A stretch of 64,000 nucleotides of DNA from the NCBI GenBank assembly GCA_946811185.2, contig OX328108.1:21275239-21339238 (forward strand). The letters run 5' to 3'. Positions 53,000 to 63,850 of this stretch are shown here, piece after piece (the stretch's first letter is position 1; every line of letters begins with the position of its first letter). The notes under the pieces are model-generated. The model had not been told where the DNA came from. It was given only the letters and a program-made list of their open reading frames with translations, and made no database searches. Origin of the DNA: Hippopus hippopus. Taxonomy: Eukaryota > Mollusca > Bivalvia > Cardiida > Cardiidae. The position numbers and the translations under genes are program-made.

Positions 53000-53264
53000 A
53001 ATTCATGAAAGGGCCATTAACTCCTTTCGAAAATCATTAAACCATAACCAAATTATTATATGCACATCTTGGCTTCAGACTGAAATCTGTCCATTAGTTA
53101 CTGAGAAATAGTGCGGGAGACAAAAAAAAAAACAATCTACAGACCGACTGACGGACTGACAGACATGACGACTCCTATATACCCACCCCCCTCCCCCAAC
53201 AAAGTTTGTGAGGGGGCATAATAAAACACCTAGCCAATAACAAAAGTTGTTTGTGTTCAGCATC
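53000..53264. repeat. dispersed repeat ending GGGGGCATAATAAA
   Basis: The segment has CATTAAACCATAACCAAATT, TCTACAGACCGACTGACGGA and AAGTTTGTGAGGGGGCATAA, the texture of a dispersed molluscan-type element tail. No coding content. The BEL LTR starts immediately after. Confidence 0.4.
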
Positions 53265-54302
53265 TAGTGCCTTACGGACAGATAACAAACAGCTTTCATC
53301 ATTAGGCTTTATTGTAAAGACTGAAAATACAAAATCACAAACTAAATACCTGTACTCAAAAGGCTAAAGGTTCAAGGGCAACAACTGTTACATTATAATG
53401 CAAAAATCTGTCCTTATTATCTCCCTTGAACCAACGTTTTGGTAATAAATGATTTGCTGACGCCAAAGATGTTTTGAAAATTGCAAGTTACTAAGTAAGC
53501 CCCTTATTAATCAACACTGCATAAAAAGGCAGTCTAAATGAACAATCCTGACCCTTGAACCCTTTAAACATGCTAAGTTTCAAAACCTTTCATGAATCCA
53601 AAGCCTTGTTTAAAAAAAGACAGTGTCAACCCAGATCAGCTTGCATCTATATGCATGATGAGCAATGGCTACACTGTCCCCGTATTGTATTATATTGCGT
53701 CATTAACAAATTAACAGATTAACCCACTACCAAACAATGCCGCATCCGGACACACCAAATATATATAGCCGTGGAAAACATCTTGAGAAAAGGATAAATT
53801 GCTTGTAACAAGCAATTCCTTCTTTTCTCACAATGTCCTCTACCCTATATGGCACTTATTTTTTCATTCGCTATGCACCTTCAAATGTCGTCCGCAAATC
53901 TGTCTCAACCTGGACCAGTGAAAATTTTGCCGTCAGGCAATGGGTTAAAGGGTAAAATGGTTGACAAAAAGAAACCAAGACGACTGACCATTTTAAAACT
54001 CACTTCACGAATTGGATATTTAAAATCTATAGATTATACATCATACTCTTGATGATTAAAATGAAAGGAAGTAATGCTGAGCGTTTATTATTGCAAACTT
54101 ACATCTTGTGCTCTCCATTGCCTCGGAGAAGAAAATGTGCTTCGTTGCATTTACGTTTCTCATCCCACGTGAAGTTTGGACAGGATATGAAGACCGTTTC
54201 CCAACCTTTTAAGGTTAAAGGTCAATACAGAAGTAAAGTCGGTAACCAACCAAAAAATAAAATCAAAGTGTAGTAAGTATCCCAATAGTCAACGAGCCGT
54301 GA
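53265..54302 (-). repeat. BEL/Pao 3' LTR
   Basis: 1038 bp, aligned without gaps to 60504-61541; I count about 12 substitutions, i.e. near 98.8% identity. A canonical TG..CA reading would place its start at TGTCACGG (54304) and its end at AAGGCA (53268). A 230-bp MITE-like block (53719-53948) lies inside. No clear target duplication beyond a possible ACTA. Confidence 0.9.
53719..53948. mobile_element. MITE captured in the 3' LTR
   Basis: TTAACCCACTACCAAACAAT at the left and AGGCAATGGGTTAA at the right, with TTAA at both ends. The centre AAATTGCTTGTAACAAGCAATT is a palindrome flanked by GAGAAAAGGA and TTCTTTTCTC. The layout equals the free MITEs. Confidence 0.7.
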
Positions 54303-54684
54303 CACTCTCCGTCTGATATCTTTAACCCCAATTAACAGTGCATTGTTAATTACTTATTGACCCCATGAAATATGTCTAATATTGACTAGTACATTAAGGT
54401 GTTAAAGATATCACTATCAAACTATTTAACTGACATCAAATGCTTATGATAAATTCAAATTAAACATACCTAGGAATTCCTTACTCTTACATGTTAAGTT
54501 CAAAAGACCCTTTGAACTTAATTTTACATCAAGTATTACTTGAATAATGAAAGTTGCATTTATAATGGCAATGGATAATTACCCGGAAACTTTATAAGAC
54601 CCGATTTGCTGTTACTTAGCCTTAAACACAGCACTGACTTAAACCTTAATTACTACTTTAGAGTATTAAGTGTAACAATTGTCT
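54303..54684 (-). other. BEL 3' non-coding segment and polypurine tract
   Basis: Between the end of the integrase frame and the 3' LTR. On the minus strand the last bases before the LTR read ATCAGACGGAGAG, a purine-rich tract placed where second-strand priming is expected. Otherwise AT-rich. Confidence 0.55.
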
Positions 54685-55977
54685 TTAATTTTCACTAAGA
54701 AGAACAACCATTTCGGTTATAGGTCGTGTGTATGTCACACATTGTCCATTTTTGCATACGCATACCTTCGCTTTGCGAACTTTACCATCAGAACTGGGTA
54801 TTGCGTTTAATACTAAACCTACATGCCATTCGTTTCTTGGCAAGTCCTTATCCTTTAGAAGAATCACATCTCCATTTGTCACATTAGGTTCTACCGATAA
54901 CCATTTTCTTCTCTGCTGAAGACTGTGTAAATATCTGTCGCGCCATCTTTTCCAGAACATATCAGAGAGAATTTGAACTTGTTTCCAATGTACTTTATAA
55001 AGATCCTTAGGATCTAGATTACCACAATGAATAGACTCATAGTTTATTTTCTGAGTTAACAAGCATGTTGGACTTAATATCATGGGTTCTGTTGGATCCA
55101 TTGATATAGGTCCAATAGGCCTGGAATTAATAATAGCACTAACTTCAGCAAAGAAGGTAACTAAAACCTCATGGGTTAAATTCTTCATATTGCTCTCAAG
55201 GAGGATTCCATCTAGTATTTTGTGTGTCAAACCGATCATACGCTCCCAGACTCCTCCCATATGCGACGAATGGGGCGAATTGAATTTCCATGTAATTCCT
55301 GTATTATAGAGAAACCTTGACACTTGCTCATCTTCAACATTGATTACATGCAATTGAAGACTGTTTGCTGCACCGACAAAATTTGAACCTCGATCTGAGC
55401 GAATGAGTTTTACTTGTCTTCTTATTGCAATGAATCGTCTTAAAGCGTTAATGAATGACGATGTGCTCATTTCCTCTATTACCTCTATGTGGACTGACCT
55501 AGTGGTAAGGCAGGTAAACATTAAAGCCCACCGTTTAGAGCATGCTGCACCACCTCTAGTCTTCCTTGTGCAAACGGACCATGGACCAAAAGTGTCAATC
55601 CCTACAGATGTGAATGGAGGTCCCCGTGTTAATCGATCCTCAGGTAGGTCCGCCATCAACTGATGTGACAACACTCCGCGTAATTTCTTGCACTTTATGC
55701 ACCTGCTTATAACACTGGAAATAAGCCTCTTTGCGCCAACAATCCAATAACCACAGTTTCTTAGGGCGGCTTCTGTAAATATTCTCCCCTGATGTTTTAC
55801 TTGACTATGGCAAAAGCGAGTAATCAATAATGACACATGACCTTTCATAGGAAGAATGATTGGATTTGTCTCTTCTATGGGTAAACAACCTTTATTCAAG
55901 CGACCACCTACTCTCAAAATGCCATGCCTGTCTAAATAGGGATTCAATGCTTTAATAGAACTGTTCTTTGGTAACAA
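54685..55977 (-). pseudogene. BEL/Pao integrase and C-terminal domain
   Basis: The frame (430 codons) begins inside the Pol polyprotein. Landmarks: GILRVGGRLNKGCLP, then an HHCC-type zinc segment with HSQVKHQG and CIKCKKLRG, then the rve core with VGIDTFGPW (first Asp), TCLTTRSVHIEV, LIRSDRGSNFVGA (second Asp) and SHMGGVWERMIG (Glu). A DUF5641-like tail follows with KRWRDRYLHSLQQRRKW, DVILLKDKDLPRNEW and GLVLNAIPSSDGKVRKAKV, ending at 54685. This part inserts the cDNA into the genome. The frame itself is undamaged, but it is separated from the RNase H part by a frame change and stops at 55980-56050. Confidence 0.9.
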
Positions 55978-56051
55978 TCTCTTCCTTGAGACACCTTAGT
56001 TCCTCTATATAACTTTGTTGTTGTTGTTGCTTAATAATGAACCTCTCTGCT

Positions 56052-57595
56052 TCAACTTTGTTCTATCTTTGATTTCTGCTCAAGATCGGTCTTTCTTGAC
56101 TTGAAGTTAAAAACTGCTTCCTGTAACAAGGTTATAGCACTTAGAAGTCTGTTCCATTCCGAGAAACGTTCAAATTTGTCGATGAGACAAAATGTCAAAT
56201 TTGATTTTAGAGTCTCTACTCGTACTTCTTTACCCTCGTGTGGCATAACAAGCGGATGGCTTTCTGTAACATCAGTGACAATATCTTTTGTAATCCGTGA
56301 TGGAGGTGACAACCATTTGTCCTGAAGAAGACTTAATGAGTCACAACCTCTCGTACCACAATCAGCGGATTATTGTTTGTTGGTACATAGAACCACTGGT
56401 CTGGTTTAGAGTAGTGTAGGAGCTGTTGTACTCTATTACTCACGTAATTATAGAAACGTCTGGTTTTGTTGTTAATGTATCCCAAGACTACTTTACTGTC
56501 TGTATAGTACTTCACACATTTAATAGGAAGATTCAAGATTTCTAACACTATTTGTTCTACTTGGGTAGATAATAAAGCGGCACATAGTTCCAGTCACGGA
56601 ATTGTGTGTCCGTGAGAAGGTGCAACTTTGCATTTGCCAAAAACAAAACCTGTATCAATTCTACCATGCTTATCTTGATTTCTAATATAGGCTACGGAAC
56701 TGATAGCTTTTTCTGAGGCATCAGAAAAGATATGTAATTCATGCTGTGTTCCTTCGTCTAAAGACTGGTTTGTGTACATTCTTGAAATTGACATTGTCTG
56801 TAATGACTGGAGAGAACTTAACCAGGATTCCCATTGGTCAGTCTGCTTTGAATCTAATTCTTCATCCCAATCCTTATTCTGTGTAATTTCTCTTAATAGT
56901 AGTTTACCCTTCAAAGTCATGGGAGCTTTGAGCCCCAAAGGATCAAATATACTATTTAAGGTTGACAATAGGCCTCTACGTGTGTTGTTTCCACGTTGTA
57001 GCAGAAAATCAAATCGAAAACCATCACATTCAAGGTCCCACCACATCCCTAAACTTCGCAAAGAGGGTAATGGGTCTTCTCCCAGTCTTAAGGTCTTGAC
57101 TTCTTTTCCGAGGTCTTCTGATGAAAATGACGCAAGTACTTGAGGGCTATTGGACACAATCTTGTGAAGTCGGAGTTGACCCTTGTTCATCAGTATGTCT
57201 TGTGTTCTTTTAACCAGACTAACTGCTTCTCTCACAGATGAGGTAGACTTGAGCCCATCGTCTACATAAAAATCTCTTCTTACAAAATCTTGCACATCTC
57301 GATCCCCTGGCTGTACACTTTCAACACACTTCCTCAGACAGTATGTGGCTACAGCAGGTGAAGGACTGTTTCCAAAAACGTGTGCCGTCATTCGATACTC
57401 AACTAATTCTAAATCCCGGTTGTTCTGTTTATACCAGAAAAATCTGAGATAGTCTCTATGGCTTTCCTTGACTAAGAACGAATAGAACATCTGCTCTATA
57501 TCAGCTGCTATTGTGTATTTGTTTTTGCGGAATCTAATCAAAATGCCTAAAAGCGAGTTCGTAAGGTTCGGTCCTGTCAACAATGTGCCGTTCAA
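56052..57595 (-). pseudogene. BEL/Pao reverse transcriptase and RNase H, broken
   Basis: The RT frame (57595-56594) carries NGTLLTGPNLTNSLLG, TIAADIEQMFYSF, EYRMTAHVFGNSPSP and FYVDDGLKS, the YVDD catalytic box. An in-frame TGA falls right after HGHTIP at 56594, where relatives have IPRLEL; LELCAALLS follows in the same frame. The RNase H segment KYYTDSKVVLGYI then shifts by one base near 56390, and the next frame (56312-56052) continues to the connection region (NRLLSAITLLQEAV). At the 5' side, IRGVFDSSA near 57630 is followed by a TAA. This copy could not make Pol without these being bypassed. Confidence 0.88.
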
Positions 57596-59362
57596 TGAAT
57601 GGCCTTTTTAGCAAGCTGAAGAGTCAAAAACTCCTCGTATTTCGTTGGCTTATGAGGATTATATATACCAAATATTGGCAAATACCATACTTCTCTGTTG
57701 TCTGTTATTGATTTCGCTTCTTCTGCAGCTCCACTATTCAAAATTTTTGACATGAATGTGACAAAATGGTCTCTTTTTAATGAATTTCTCTTTAAATCCC
57801 TATCAAGTGTAAGAGCTCTTTTGAGCGCCATCTGTCTATTATTCGGTAATAATGGTTTTAGATCCTTAAAGGGTAAAGGTGCCACCCAGTGGCCATTATC
57901 ACTTTTGCACACTTCCCTATTCATAATATTGAGAAACATATGATCTTCAATAGAAAGTCCCAATTTGTCATCATCTTTTGTTCTTTGAAATGAAGAGTCA
58001 CTATCAAATGAGTCACTAACAATATGCTCTTTCAGAGTTAAATTATTTTCACAAGGTTCAAATATTGTTGCCGTATTATCCCTTGTTATATGAGTTTTCA
58101 AGGCATTTATGCAAAAAGTACCTCCTTTTGGTTTGTGCACTTTACCTAAGCAAACATCCCCTATTATCACCCAACCCAATCCAAGCTTTTGAGCAAATGG
58201 TGATCCCCTAGGTCCTATAATCTGATCTTGTACCTGATGTACCTCAATGACATCCCTTCCTATCAATAAACCTATCTTTGTGTCTTTAACCAAAGGGGGA
58301 AGGAAATCTGCAATTCTTTCTAGATGTGTAAATTGCCTAGCAATTGAAGGGGTTACTATTTCCGAATGATTTTGCAGAATATTATTACACTCAAAAACTG
58401 TTGGTAATGGGACTTGAAAGGTTTTGTCACACGAGCGTACTCTAAGTGTATTTTTCTACCACTAGACTGATAAGACCCTGAACAAGATGCTAACTCGTAA
58501 TTTATCTGTTTCCCATTAACCCCGAGAGTGTCAAGTAACTCAGGAGTAGCTACGGTGCTATTGCTTTGGTCATCTATGATTGCATAGATGGAAATGGACT
58601 TATGTGGCTGGCCCTCAGGGTAGACCTTAACTAACAAAGTCTTTGCACGTGAACGCCCATTAAACCCCTCCCCACATATTTCAGTACAATTTACATTGGT
58701 TTTCGTGCCAGGCTCCTCGCCGTGCTTCGGTAGATTTTCAGCCCACATGTGTAATGCAGTAGCATGTTTTGTACTATTACACTTTCTACATTTAACAATG
58801 AACTTGCAATCTTTTGCTAAGTGGGAATCAGTTCTACAACACTTGAAACACTCTTGTCTCTCAAGAATTGTTTCTTTTCTTCTAAGGACTTTCTTAAGAA
58901 TTCTCTACATTCATCAAGAGTATGACGGGAACCTATATGAATTGGACAATCCAGCGTAGTGTCACTATCTACTGAAGTATTGGTGCACTGAAAATTACTG
59001 GTGCCTTGTACACCTGTTTTCTTAGTGTTTACTTGACCCTTATGATTAGTACTGACCTTGATTGTAGTATTACTATCAAAGGAGAAGCGTGGGTCGTTAG
59101 ATATTCTGCACATTTCTCCAATGAAAGAAAGAAAATATGTAAATGGAGGAAACATTACATTATTTTCTGTCTTGTACCTTGAAGCTCTATCGACCCACTT
59201 TCTTTGCAAATGCTGAGGTAACTTGGTGACTATGGGATTGACACCTGCTGATGTGTTAAAATATGACAAAAGTGAACAATACATTGGATTGTCCATAACT
59301 GAACCAATTTCTAATAAAATGTCATATAAGTCATACAGCCTTTTGCAATCCTTAGCATTCAA
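57592..59362 (-). pseudogene. BEL/Pao gag end and aspartic protease region, broken
   Basis: Three frames in succession. 59362-58817 has NAKDCKRLYDLYDILLEIGS, DNPMYCSLLSY and LDECREFLRKSLEEKKQFL. After a one-base shift near 58870 come two Cys/His knuckles (CFKCCRTDSHLAKDC and CRKCNSTKHATALH) and the A17-type protease part with ISIYAIIDDQSNSTVATPEL. A further shift near 58435 leads to 58293-57592 with IGLLIGRDVIEVHQV, GSPFAQKLGLGWVIIGDVC and the protease-RT linker. The two-knuckle arrangement and order are typical of Pao-type polyproteins. The indels make it non-functional as read. Confidence 0.85.
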
Positions 59363-59372
59363 TGTAGGAAAA

Positions 59373-60471
59373 CTACTTAATTTTTCTCTTCAGTGTATTT
59401 TCAATCAATTCAGGTGAACCGTATTGCTCCTCCAATCTTGCCCAAAGCATTTGGAGGCTTCGACTAGGATCACATGAGCAGATTGCTCTCAGACTACAGG
59501 CAAACTTTGACGACTCAGGGCCTAGATAATTTGCTAACAAATCTAATTCTTCTTGTGAACTAAGTTTCAACTCGTCTGCAATCCTTTTAAAGGATGATTT
59601 CCAGCTGACAAAATTTGCAGGGTCATCGTTAAACTTTGCAAAGAGTGAAACAATAAAATCTTTTTTCATAAGATAATTTGCTACGTCGTTTAACTGTAAC
59701 TTGTCTGACACACCATATGCACTTCTGTTCTGTACTATCAGCCCATGAGATTTCTCTTTTCACTTTCTGTTGGTCTTCCTGTTTGACGTTGGTTTTTTGT
59801 CGATCTTCTCTTAAGAAGTTAGTTTGTGGTTGATCTTCCGTCTTGATGTATGTGCAGGGTTCTTGTTTGATGTTTAGTGTCCTTGGTGTTGATGTATCGG
59901 GCTCTGTATTCTCACTTGTAATAGGTTGATGTTCTCCTTTGATTTCAGTTTTCTCTTGGCGTCTGACGTTTGGTGTTCTTGGTGTTGATGATTCTAATTC
60001 TACGGGAGAGTGTTGATGCCATGAACTTATCTCTGACACATATTTTTCAGTTCGCACCCTCTTATCTTCTTCTAAGATTGATGATGCTTCCCAGTTATCG
60101 ATAGTTTGAAAACGTTCTTCATAGGCGTTTGCTTCAGCTTCAGCGCCAGCACAGGCTTTTCTTTCTTGAAGCACTTCTAGATCAATTTTCAAGAGGGCTT
60201 GTTGTTTCTTTAATCTTGCTTCCTCTTCGATGTATCTGATTCTGGCCTTTGCTGCCTCTGCCTTTGCTGCCTCTGCCTTTGCTCTCATAGAGATAACAGA
60301 TACCTGTGACACAGAGCTGTGCGATATTTGATCGTGATCAATCCTTCTCTTCAAACGTTCTATAGTTCTTTGTATTGATGTGTCCCACTGACAATCGTCA
60401 TCTTTGGTTGCAGGTGTTCTACTACCTTGTTCAGTCCAAGGATTATCATGTTGTGGTTCGTTTGTTGCCAT
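59373..60471 (-). pseudogene. BEL/Pao gag N-terminus and DUF1759-like part, one frameshift
   Basis: ATG at 60471 begins MATNEPQHDNPWTEQ only about 32 bases after the 5' LTR. Residues about 60-140 are Ala/Glu/Lys/Arg-rich with AEAAKAEAAKARIRYIEEEA, a probable coiled coil; a polar linker follows with repeated 'STPRTPN / STPRTLN' and 'KQEDQ' motifs. Near 59745 the frame changes and the next frame (59711-59373) reads MSDKLQLNDVANYLMKKDF, FNDDPANFVSWKSSFKRIA and LWARLEEQYGSPELIENTLK, a DUF1759-type capsid segment. A second shift near 59370 leads on to the next part. Gag would form the particle around the element RNA. Confidence 0.85.
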
Positions 60472-60479
60472 GATGTTTC

Positions 60480-60500
60480 ACAAGATTCTTTACTGTTCCA
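60480..60500 (-). promoter_or_regulatory. candidate primer binding site of BEL element
   Basis: Three bases after the LTR edge at 60504, the minus strand reads TGGAACAGTAAAGAATC. TGG at the start fits pairing with a tRNA 3' CCA end. I cannot name the tRNA. Confidence 0.5.
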
Positions 60501-60503
60501 CAT

Positions 60504-61541
60504 TAGTGCCTTACAGACAGATAACAAACAGCTTTCATCATTAGGCTTTATTGTAAAGACTGAAAATACAAAATCACAAACTAAATACCTGTACTCAAAA
60601 GGCTAAAGGTTCAAGGGCAACAACTGTTACATTATAATGCAAAAATCTGTCCTAATTATCTCCCTTGAACCAACGTTTTGGTAATAAATGATTTGCTGAC
60701 GCCAAAGATGTTTTGAAAATGGCAAGTTACTAAGTAAGCCCCTTATTAATCAACACTGCATAAAAAGGCAGTCTAAATGAACAATCCTGACCCTTGAACC
60801 CTTTAAACATGCTAAGTTTCAAAACCTTTCATGAATCCAAAGCCTTGTTTGAAAAAAGACAGTGTCAACCCAGATCAGCTTGCATCTATATGCATGATGA
60901 GCGATAGCTACACTGTCCCCGTATTGTATTATATTGCGTCATTAACAAATTAACAGATTAACCCACTACCAAACAATGCCGCATCCGGACACACCAAATA
61001 TATATAGCCGTGGAAAACATCTTGAGAAAAGGATAAATTGCTTGTAACAAGCAATTCCTTCTTTTCTCACAATGTCCTCTACCGTATATGGCACTTATTT
61101 TTTCATTCTCTATGCACCTTCAAATGTCGTCCGCAAATCTGTCTCAACCTGGACCAGTGAAACTTTTGCCGTCAGGCAATGGGTTAAAGGGTAAAATGGT
61201 TGACAAAAAGAAACCAAGACGACTGACCATTTTAAAACTCACTTCACGAATTGGATATTTAAAATCTATAGATTATACATCATACTCTTGATGATTAAAA
61301 TGAAAGGAAGTAATGCTGAGCGTTTATTATTGCAAACTTACATCTTGTGCTCTCCATTGCCTCGGAGAAGAAAATGTGCTTCGTTGCATTTACGTTTCTC
61401 ATCCCACGTGAAGTTTGGACAGGATATGAAGACCGTTTCCCAACCTTTTAAGGTTAAAGATCAATACAGAAGTAAAGTCGGTAACCAACCAAAAAATAAA
61501 ATCAAAGTATAGTAAGTATCCCGATAGTCAACGAGCCGTGA
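60504..61541 (-). repeat. BEL/Pao 5' LTR
   Basis: 1038 bp, gap-free match to 53265-54302. Its outer end has TATCACGG where the 3' LTR has TGTCACGG, so the canonical TG may have mutated to TA here. It carries the promoter for the element; no TATA box was assigned. Confidence 0.9.
60958..61187. mobile_element. MITE captured in the 5' LTR
   Basis: Same 230-bp block as 53719-53948, at the same LTR position. Its presence in both LTRs means the MITE was in the LTR before this BEL insertion was made. Confidence 0.7.
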
Positions 61542-61543
61542 TA

Positions 61544-61983
61544 GTTTGAACTTATGAGTTACAGTATTCATGTTAAATCTTTGCTTGAATTGAATTGTAA
61601 ATTCTAGATAAGAGCATTTGCTCTTTTTCTATGATTTTCAAAAGAAAAATATTCTTCGGACATAACTGAGTTTCTATGAATGGTATGTGCTCCAATGGGA
61701 GGTATACATGTCTTCCGTCAACCTATTTAGTATTGCATGTTTTATAGACTTTAACAACATTTTAACAGCAAAGGTAACAATAGCGCATTTGTGTTTCCTG
61801 GCCTTCTCATGATAGTTCTGACACAACTTCCTTTCCAAAGATCAACTACTCTTCTTACATGCATCAGTGCCTTAAGAAGTGAGAGGCATAAATTATCACA
61901 AGGAAAGTTTGCATCAAACAGGTATGCAAACTCCAGGTCCCAAATCAGACAGGCTACAAAATGAGCCACCCCGTCGGGGTTTT
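61544..61983. other. non-coding; possible exon-like stretch
   Basis: Minus-strand residues AYLFDANFPCDNLCLSLLKA near 61930-61870 end at CAT/GTAAGAAG, a fair splice donor, but there is no acceptor that I trust and no family resemblance. I do not call a gene. The rest is unremarkable. Confidence 0.25.
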
Positions 61984-62749
61984 CAGTGTTGCACCTGGAG
62001 CCAAGATTCCCGCAATATTTTTAACTTTGACCCTTAAATTTACCACAGTGCTGTCCAACAGGCACACTTTTTCAAACACATACCTTTGTGCTTGAAATTT
62101 CCATTTTCCCGTTAGATTATTTATCGTAGTTGGCGCTTTATATCTCCTTTCCGCCTATATGTCATTGAGGTAGACTGGCAATGCATATTAAAGTGAGAGT
62201 GGTAAAATGACCGTGGTTTTGACAGGTACAAATAGTTTACCAGTCTATATCTCTTTTCAAAATGGCCAAGCCGAAATTACGCATGACTTATGGCTACAAG
62301 CTAAGGCAGACAATTTATGAAACATCATCATATCGGAACCAAATTATGAATTAGGTGCTTTACGAACGAACAAAATTCCCAGCAGGGGATTAACATATGG
62401 AAAATCGTGAAATTAACTAACAGTACAGGTGAAAGATGATCCTTTCCAAGAAGAATGGGCATCAGAAATTTTTATGGTTGAAATTTGTAGACCGTAAAAT
62501 GAGAAGAAAAACATACAATGATTTGACCTCAAATTTAAAAAAAATCCATTTCGACAGGCGATGAATATGAGAGTAGTCTTACAAGGCAAATCTCTTGATC
62601 ATCATCAGGATGTACTTGAAAAGCCAAGTCAGGTTTAATTAACTTTGTGCATTTTCACATGTTGTCCCCCAAATTTTCAAAATATCCCCAAAATGTTTGG
62701 TCAGGGGGCCCTTGTGTCCCCCGCAATTTTAGAACGAGGTGCAACACTG
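61984..62749. mobile_element. CAGTGTTGCACCT-ended non-autonomous element (766 bp)
   Basis: The left end is CAGTGTTGCACCTGGAGCC and the complement of the right end is CAGTGTTGCACCTCGTTC, a 13-bp perfect inverted match starting CAGTG as in hAT elements. Next to each end lies a CCCGCAAT / ATTGCGGG segment, extending the inverted similarity. Flanks GGGGTTTT and GTTATTTT share only five of eight positions, so a target duplication is doubtful. No transposase inside. Confidence 0.6.
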
Positions 62750-63275
62750 GTTATTTTAACTTCATTTACAATATCCAAATCCAATCTCTCTCAGCATGCC
62801 CATTTTTGTGTGTCTTATTTCCATACATTATATGTCTTCTATCAAAATATAAACTGATTGTATATTGGCATTTCTTCTTCACATGGTTTATGTCCAAATC
62901 TAAAGTGCCTAAGAATAATTATCTATTATTTGTCTTTTTCCCATACATTGTGTGTCTTCTACCAAAATAACACAAAACATAATTTATTGGCATTTCTTCT
63001 TTACATGCATAATGTCCAAATTAAATTTGCCTAGAAGAATATCCATTATTTATCTGTCCTATTCTTGTACATTATGTGTTTTTTTTTCTTTACATGTATA
63101 ACATCAAAATCTTAAGTGCCTCCATTACTTATGTGTCTTACTTCTATACATTACAAGTCTTCTACAAAAACTTAATACAGACTGATATCTTGGCATTTTC
63201 TCATTACATGTGTAGTGTCAAAATCTAATGTGCCTGATTATCCAATCTAATGTTTCTAAACATATATCCTCTAAC
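62750..63275. other. non-coding with ACATTATGTGTCTTCT-type degenerate repeat
   Basis: Phrases such as CATACATTATATGTCTTCTA, CATACATTGTGTGTCTTCTA and TACATTACAAGTCTTCTAC recur four times with a spacing of about 100-120 bp, alternating with TTTACATGCATAATGTCCAAA and TTACATGTGTAGTGTCAAAA. This is an old tandem repeat; no gene. Confidence 0.6.
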
Positions 63276-63850
63276 AACAACATGAAAGCCATGATAGCCC
63301 TGCATCACTCACTAGAAAACCATTATATCTCTGAATCAAGAATAAATAGTTCTTGTAAAAAAGAGCAGTCCATCAATTCGAACCATTGATAATATGGCCA
63401 AACCATCTCCTTCCAATGTGTTAAAATAAGTATATGTGAGGGAAAGTGAACCAAGAAATTTCAGTGCTAAGCAAATGAAATATTTCAGTCCTTCATTGGA
63501 TAGAATGCACAGAGGAAACTTTTACCACAGATATTTTACGTTGAAAACGGGGAAAAATCATTTGATTTTACAGTATCTCCATGCAAGAATGCAAGAGGTT
63601 TCAATACCTTCAATGGATGTGGATATAAGATTTACACAAAAACTCAACCTGCCCCAGAAAAAGTCTTAGTGTTTCACAGGCCATGATTCTTACGCACCCC
63701 TGGGCTAATTTAATCGTCGAAGTGGTTTAGCAAATGTTTTAAAATAAATTGTTGATAACAAACGACTAATGAACAGTGACTGACAACAGACACAGTCTGA
63801 TCACAAAAAGCTTATGTTGCCTTCAGCTCATGTTCATGCAAGCAAAATAC
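63276..63850 (+). mobile_element. degenerate tandem-core element
   Basis: AACATGAAAGCCATGATAGC then CTGCATCACTCACTAGAAA is a diverged form of the AACAAGAGGGCC..CTCACCTGA start. Near 63760-63840, CGACTAATGAACAGTGACTG, CAACAGACACAGTCTGATCA and CAGCTCATGTTCATGCAAGC echo the end region of the family. The frame 63436-63669 lacks any recognisable protein content and is not called a gene. Confidence 0.4.

Noticed and set aside
53849..54273. Two plus-strand frames duplicated at 61088-61512
   Set aside because: They lie in the LTRs, are on the strand opposite to the BEL element, and overlap the captured MITE; duplication reflects the LTRs, not a gene family.
61751..61969. Host exon ending CAT/GTAAGAAG on the minus strand
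   Set aside because: Fair donor but no convincing acceptor, no family resemblance, and it lies beside a repeat boundary; left unassigned.
63436..63669. 77-codon plus-strand frame
   Set aside because: Lies within a degenerate dispersed repeat; no motif or splice support.
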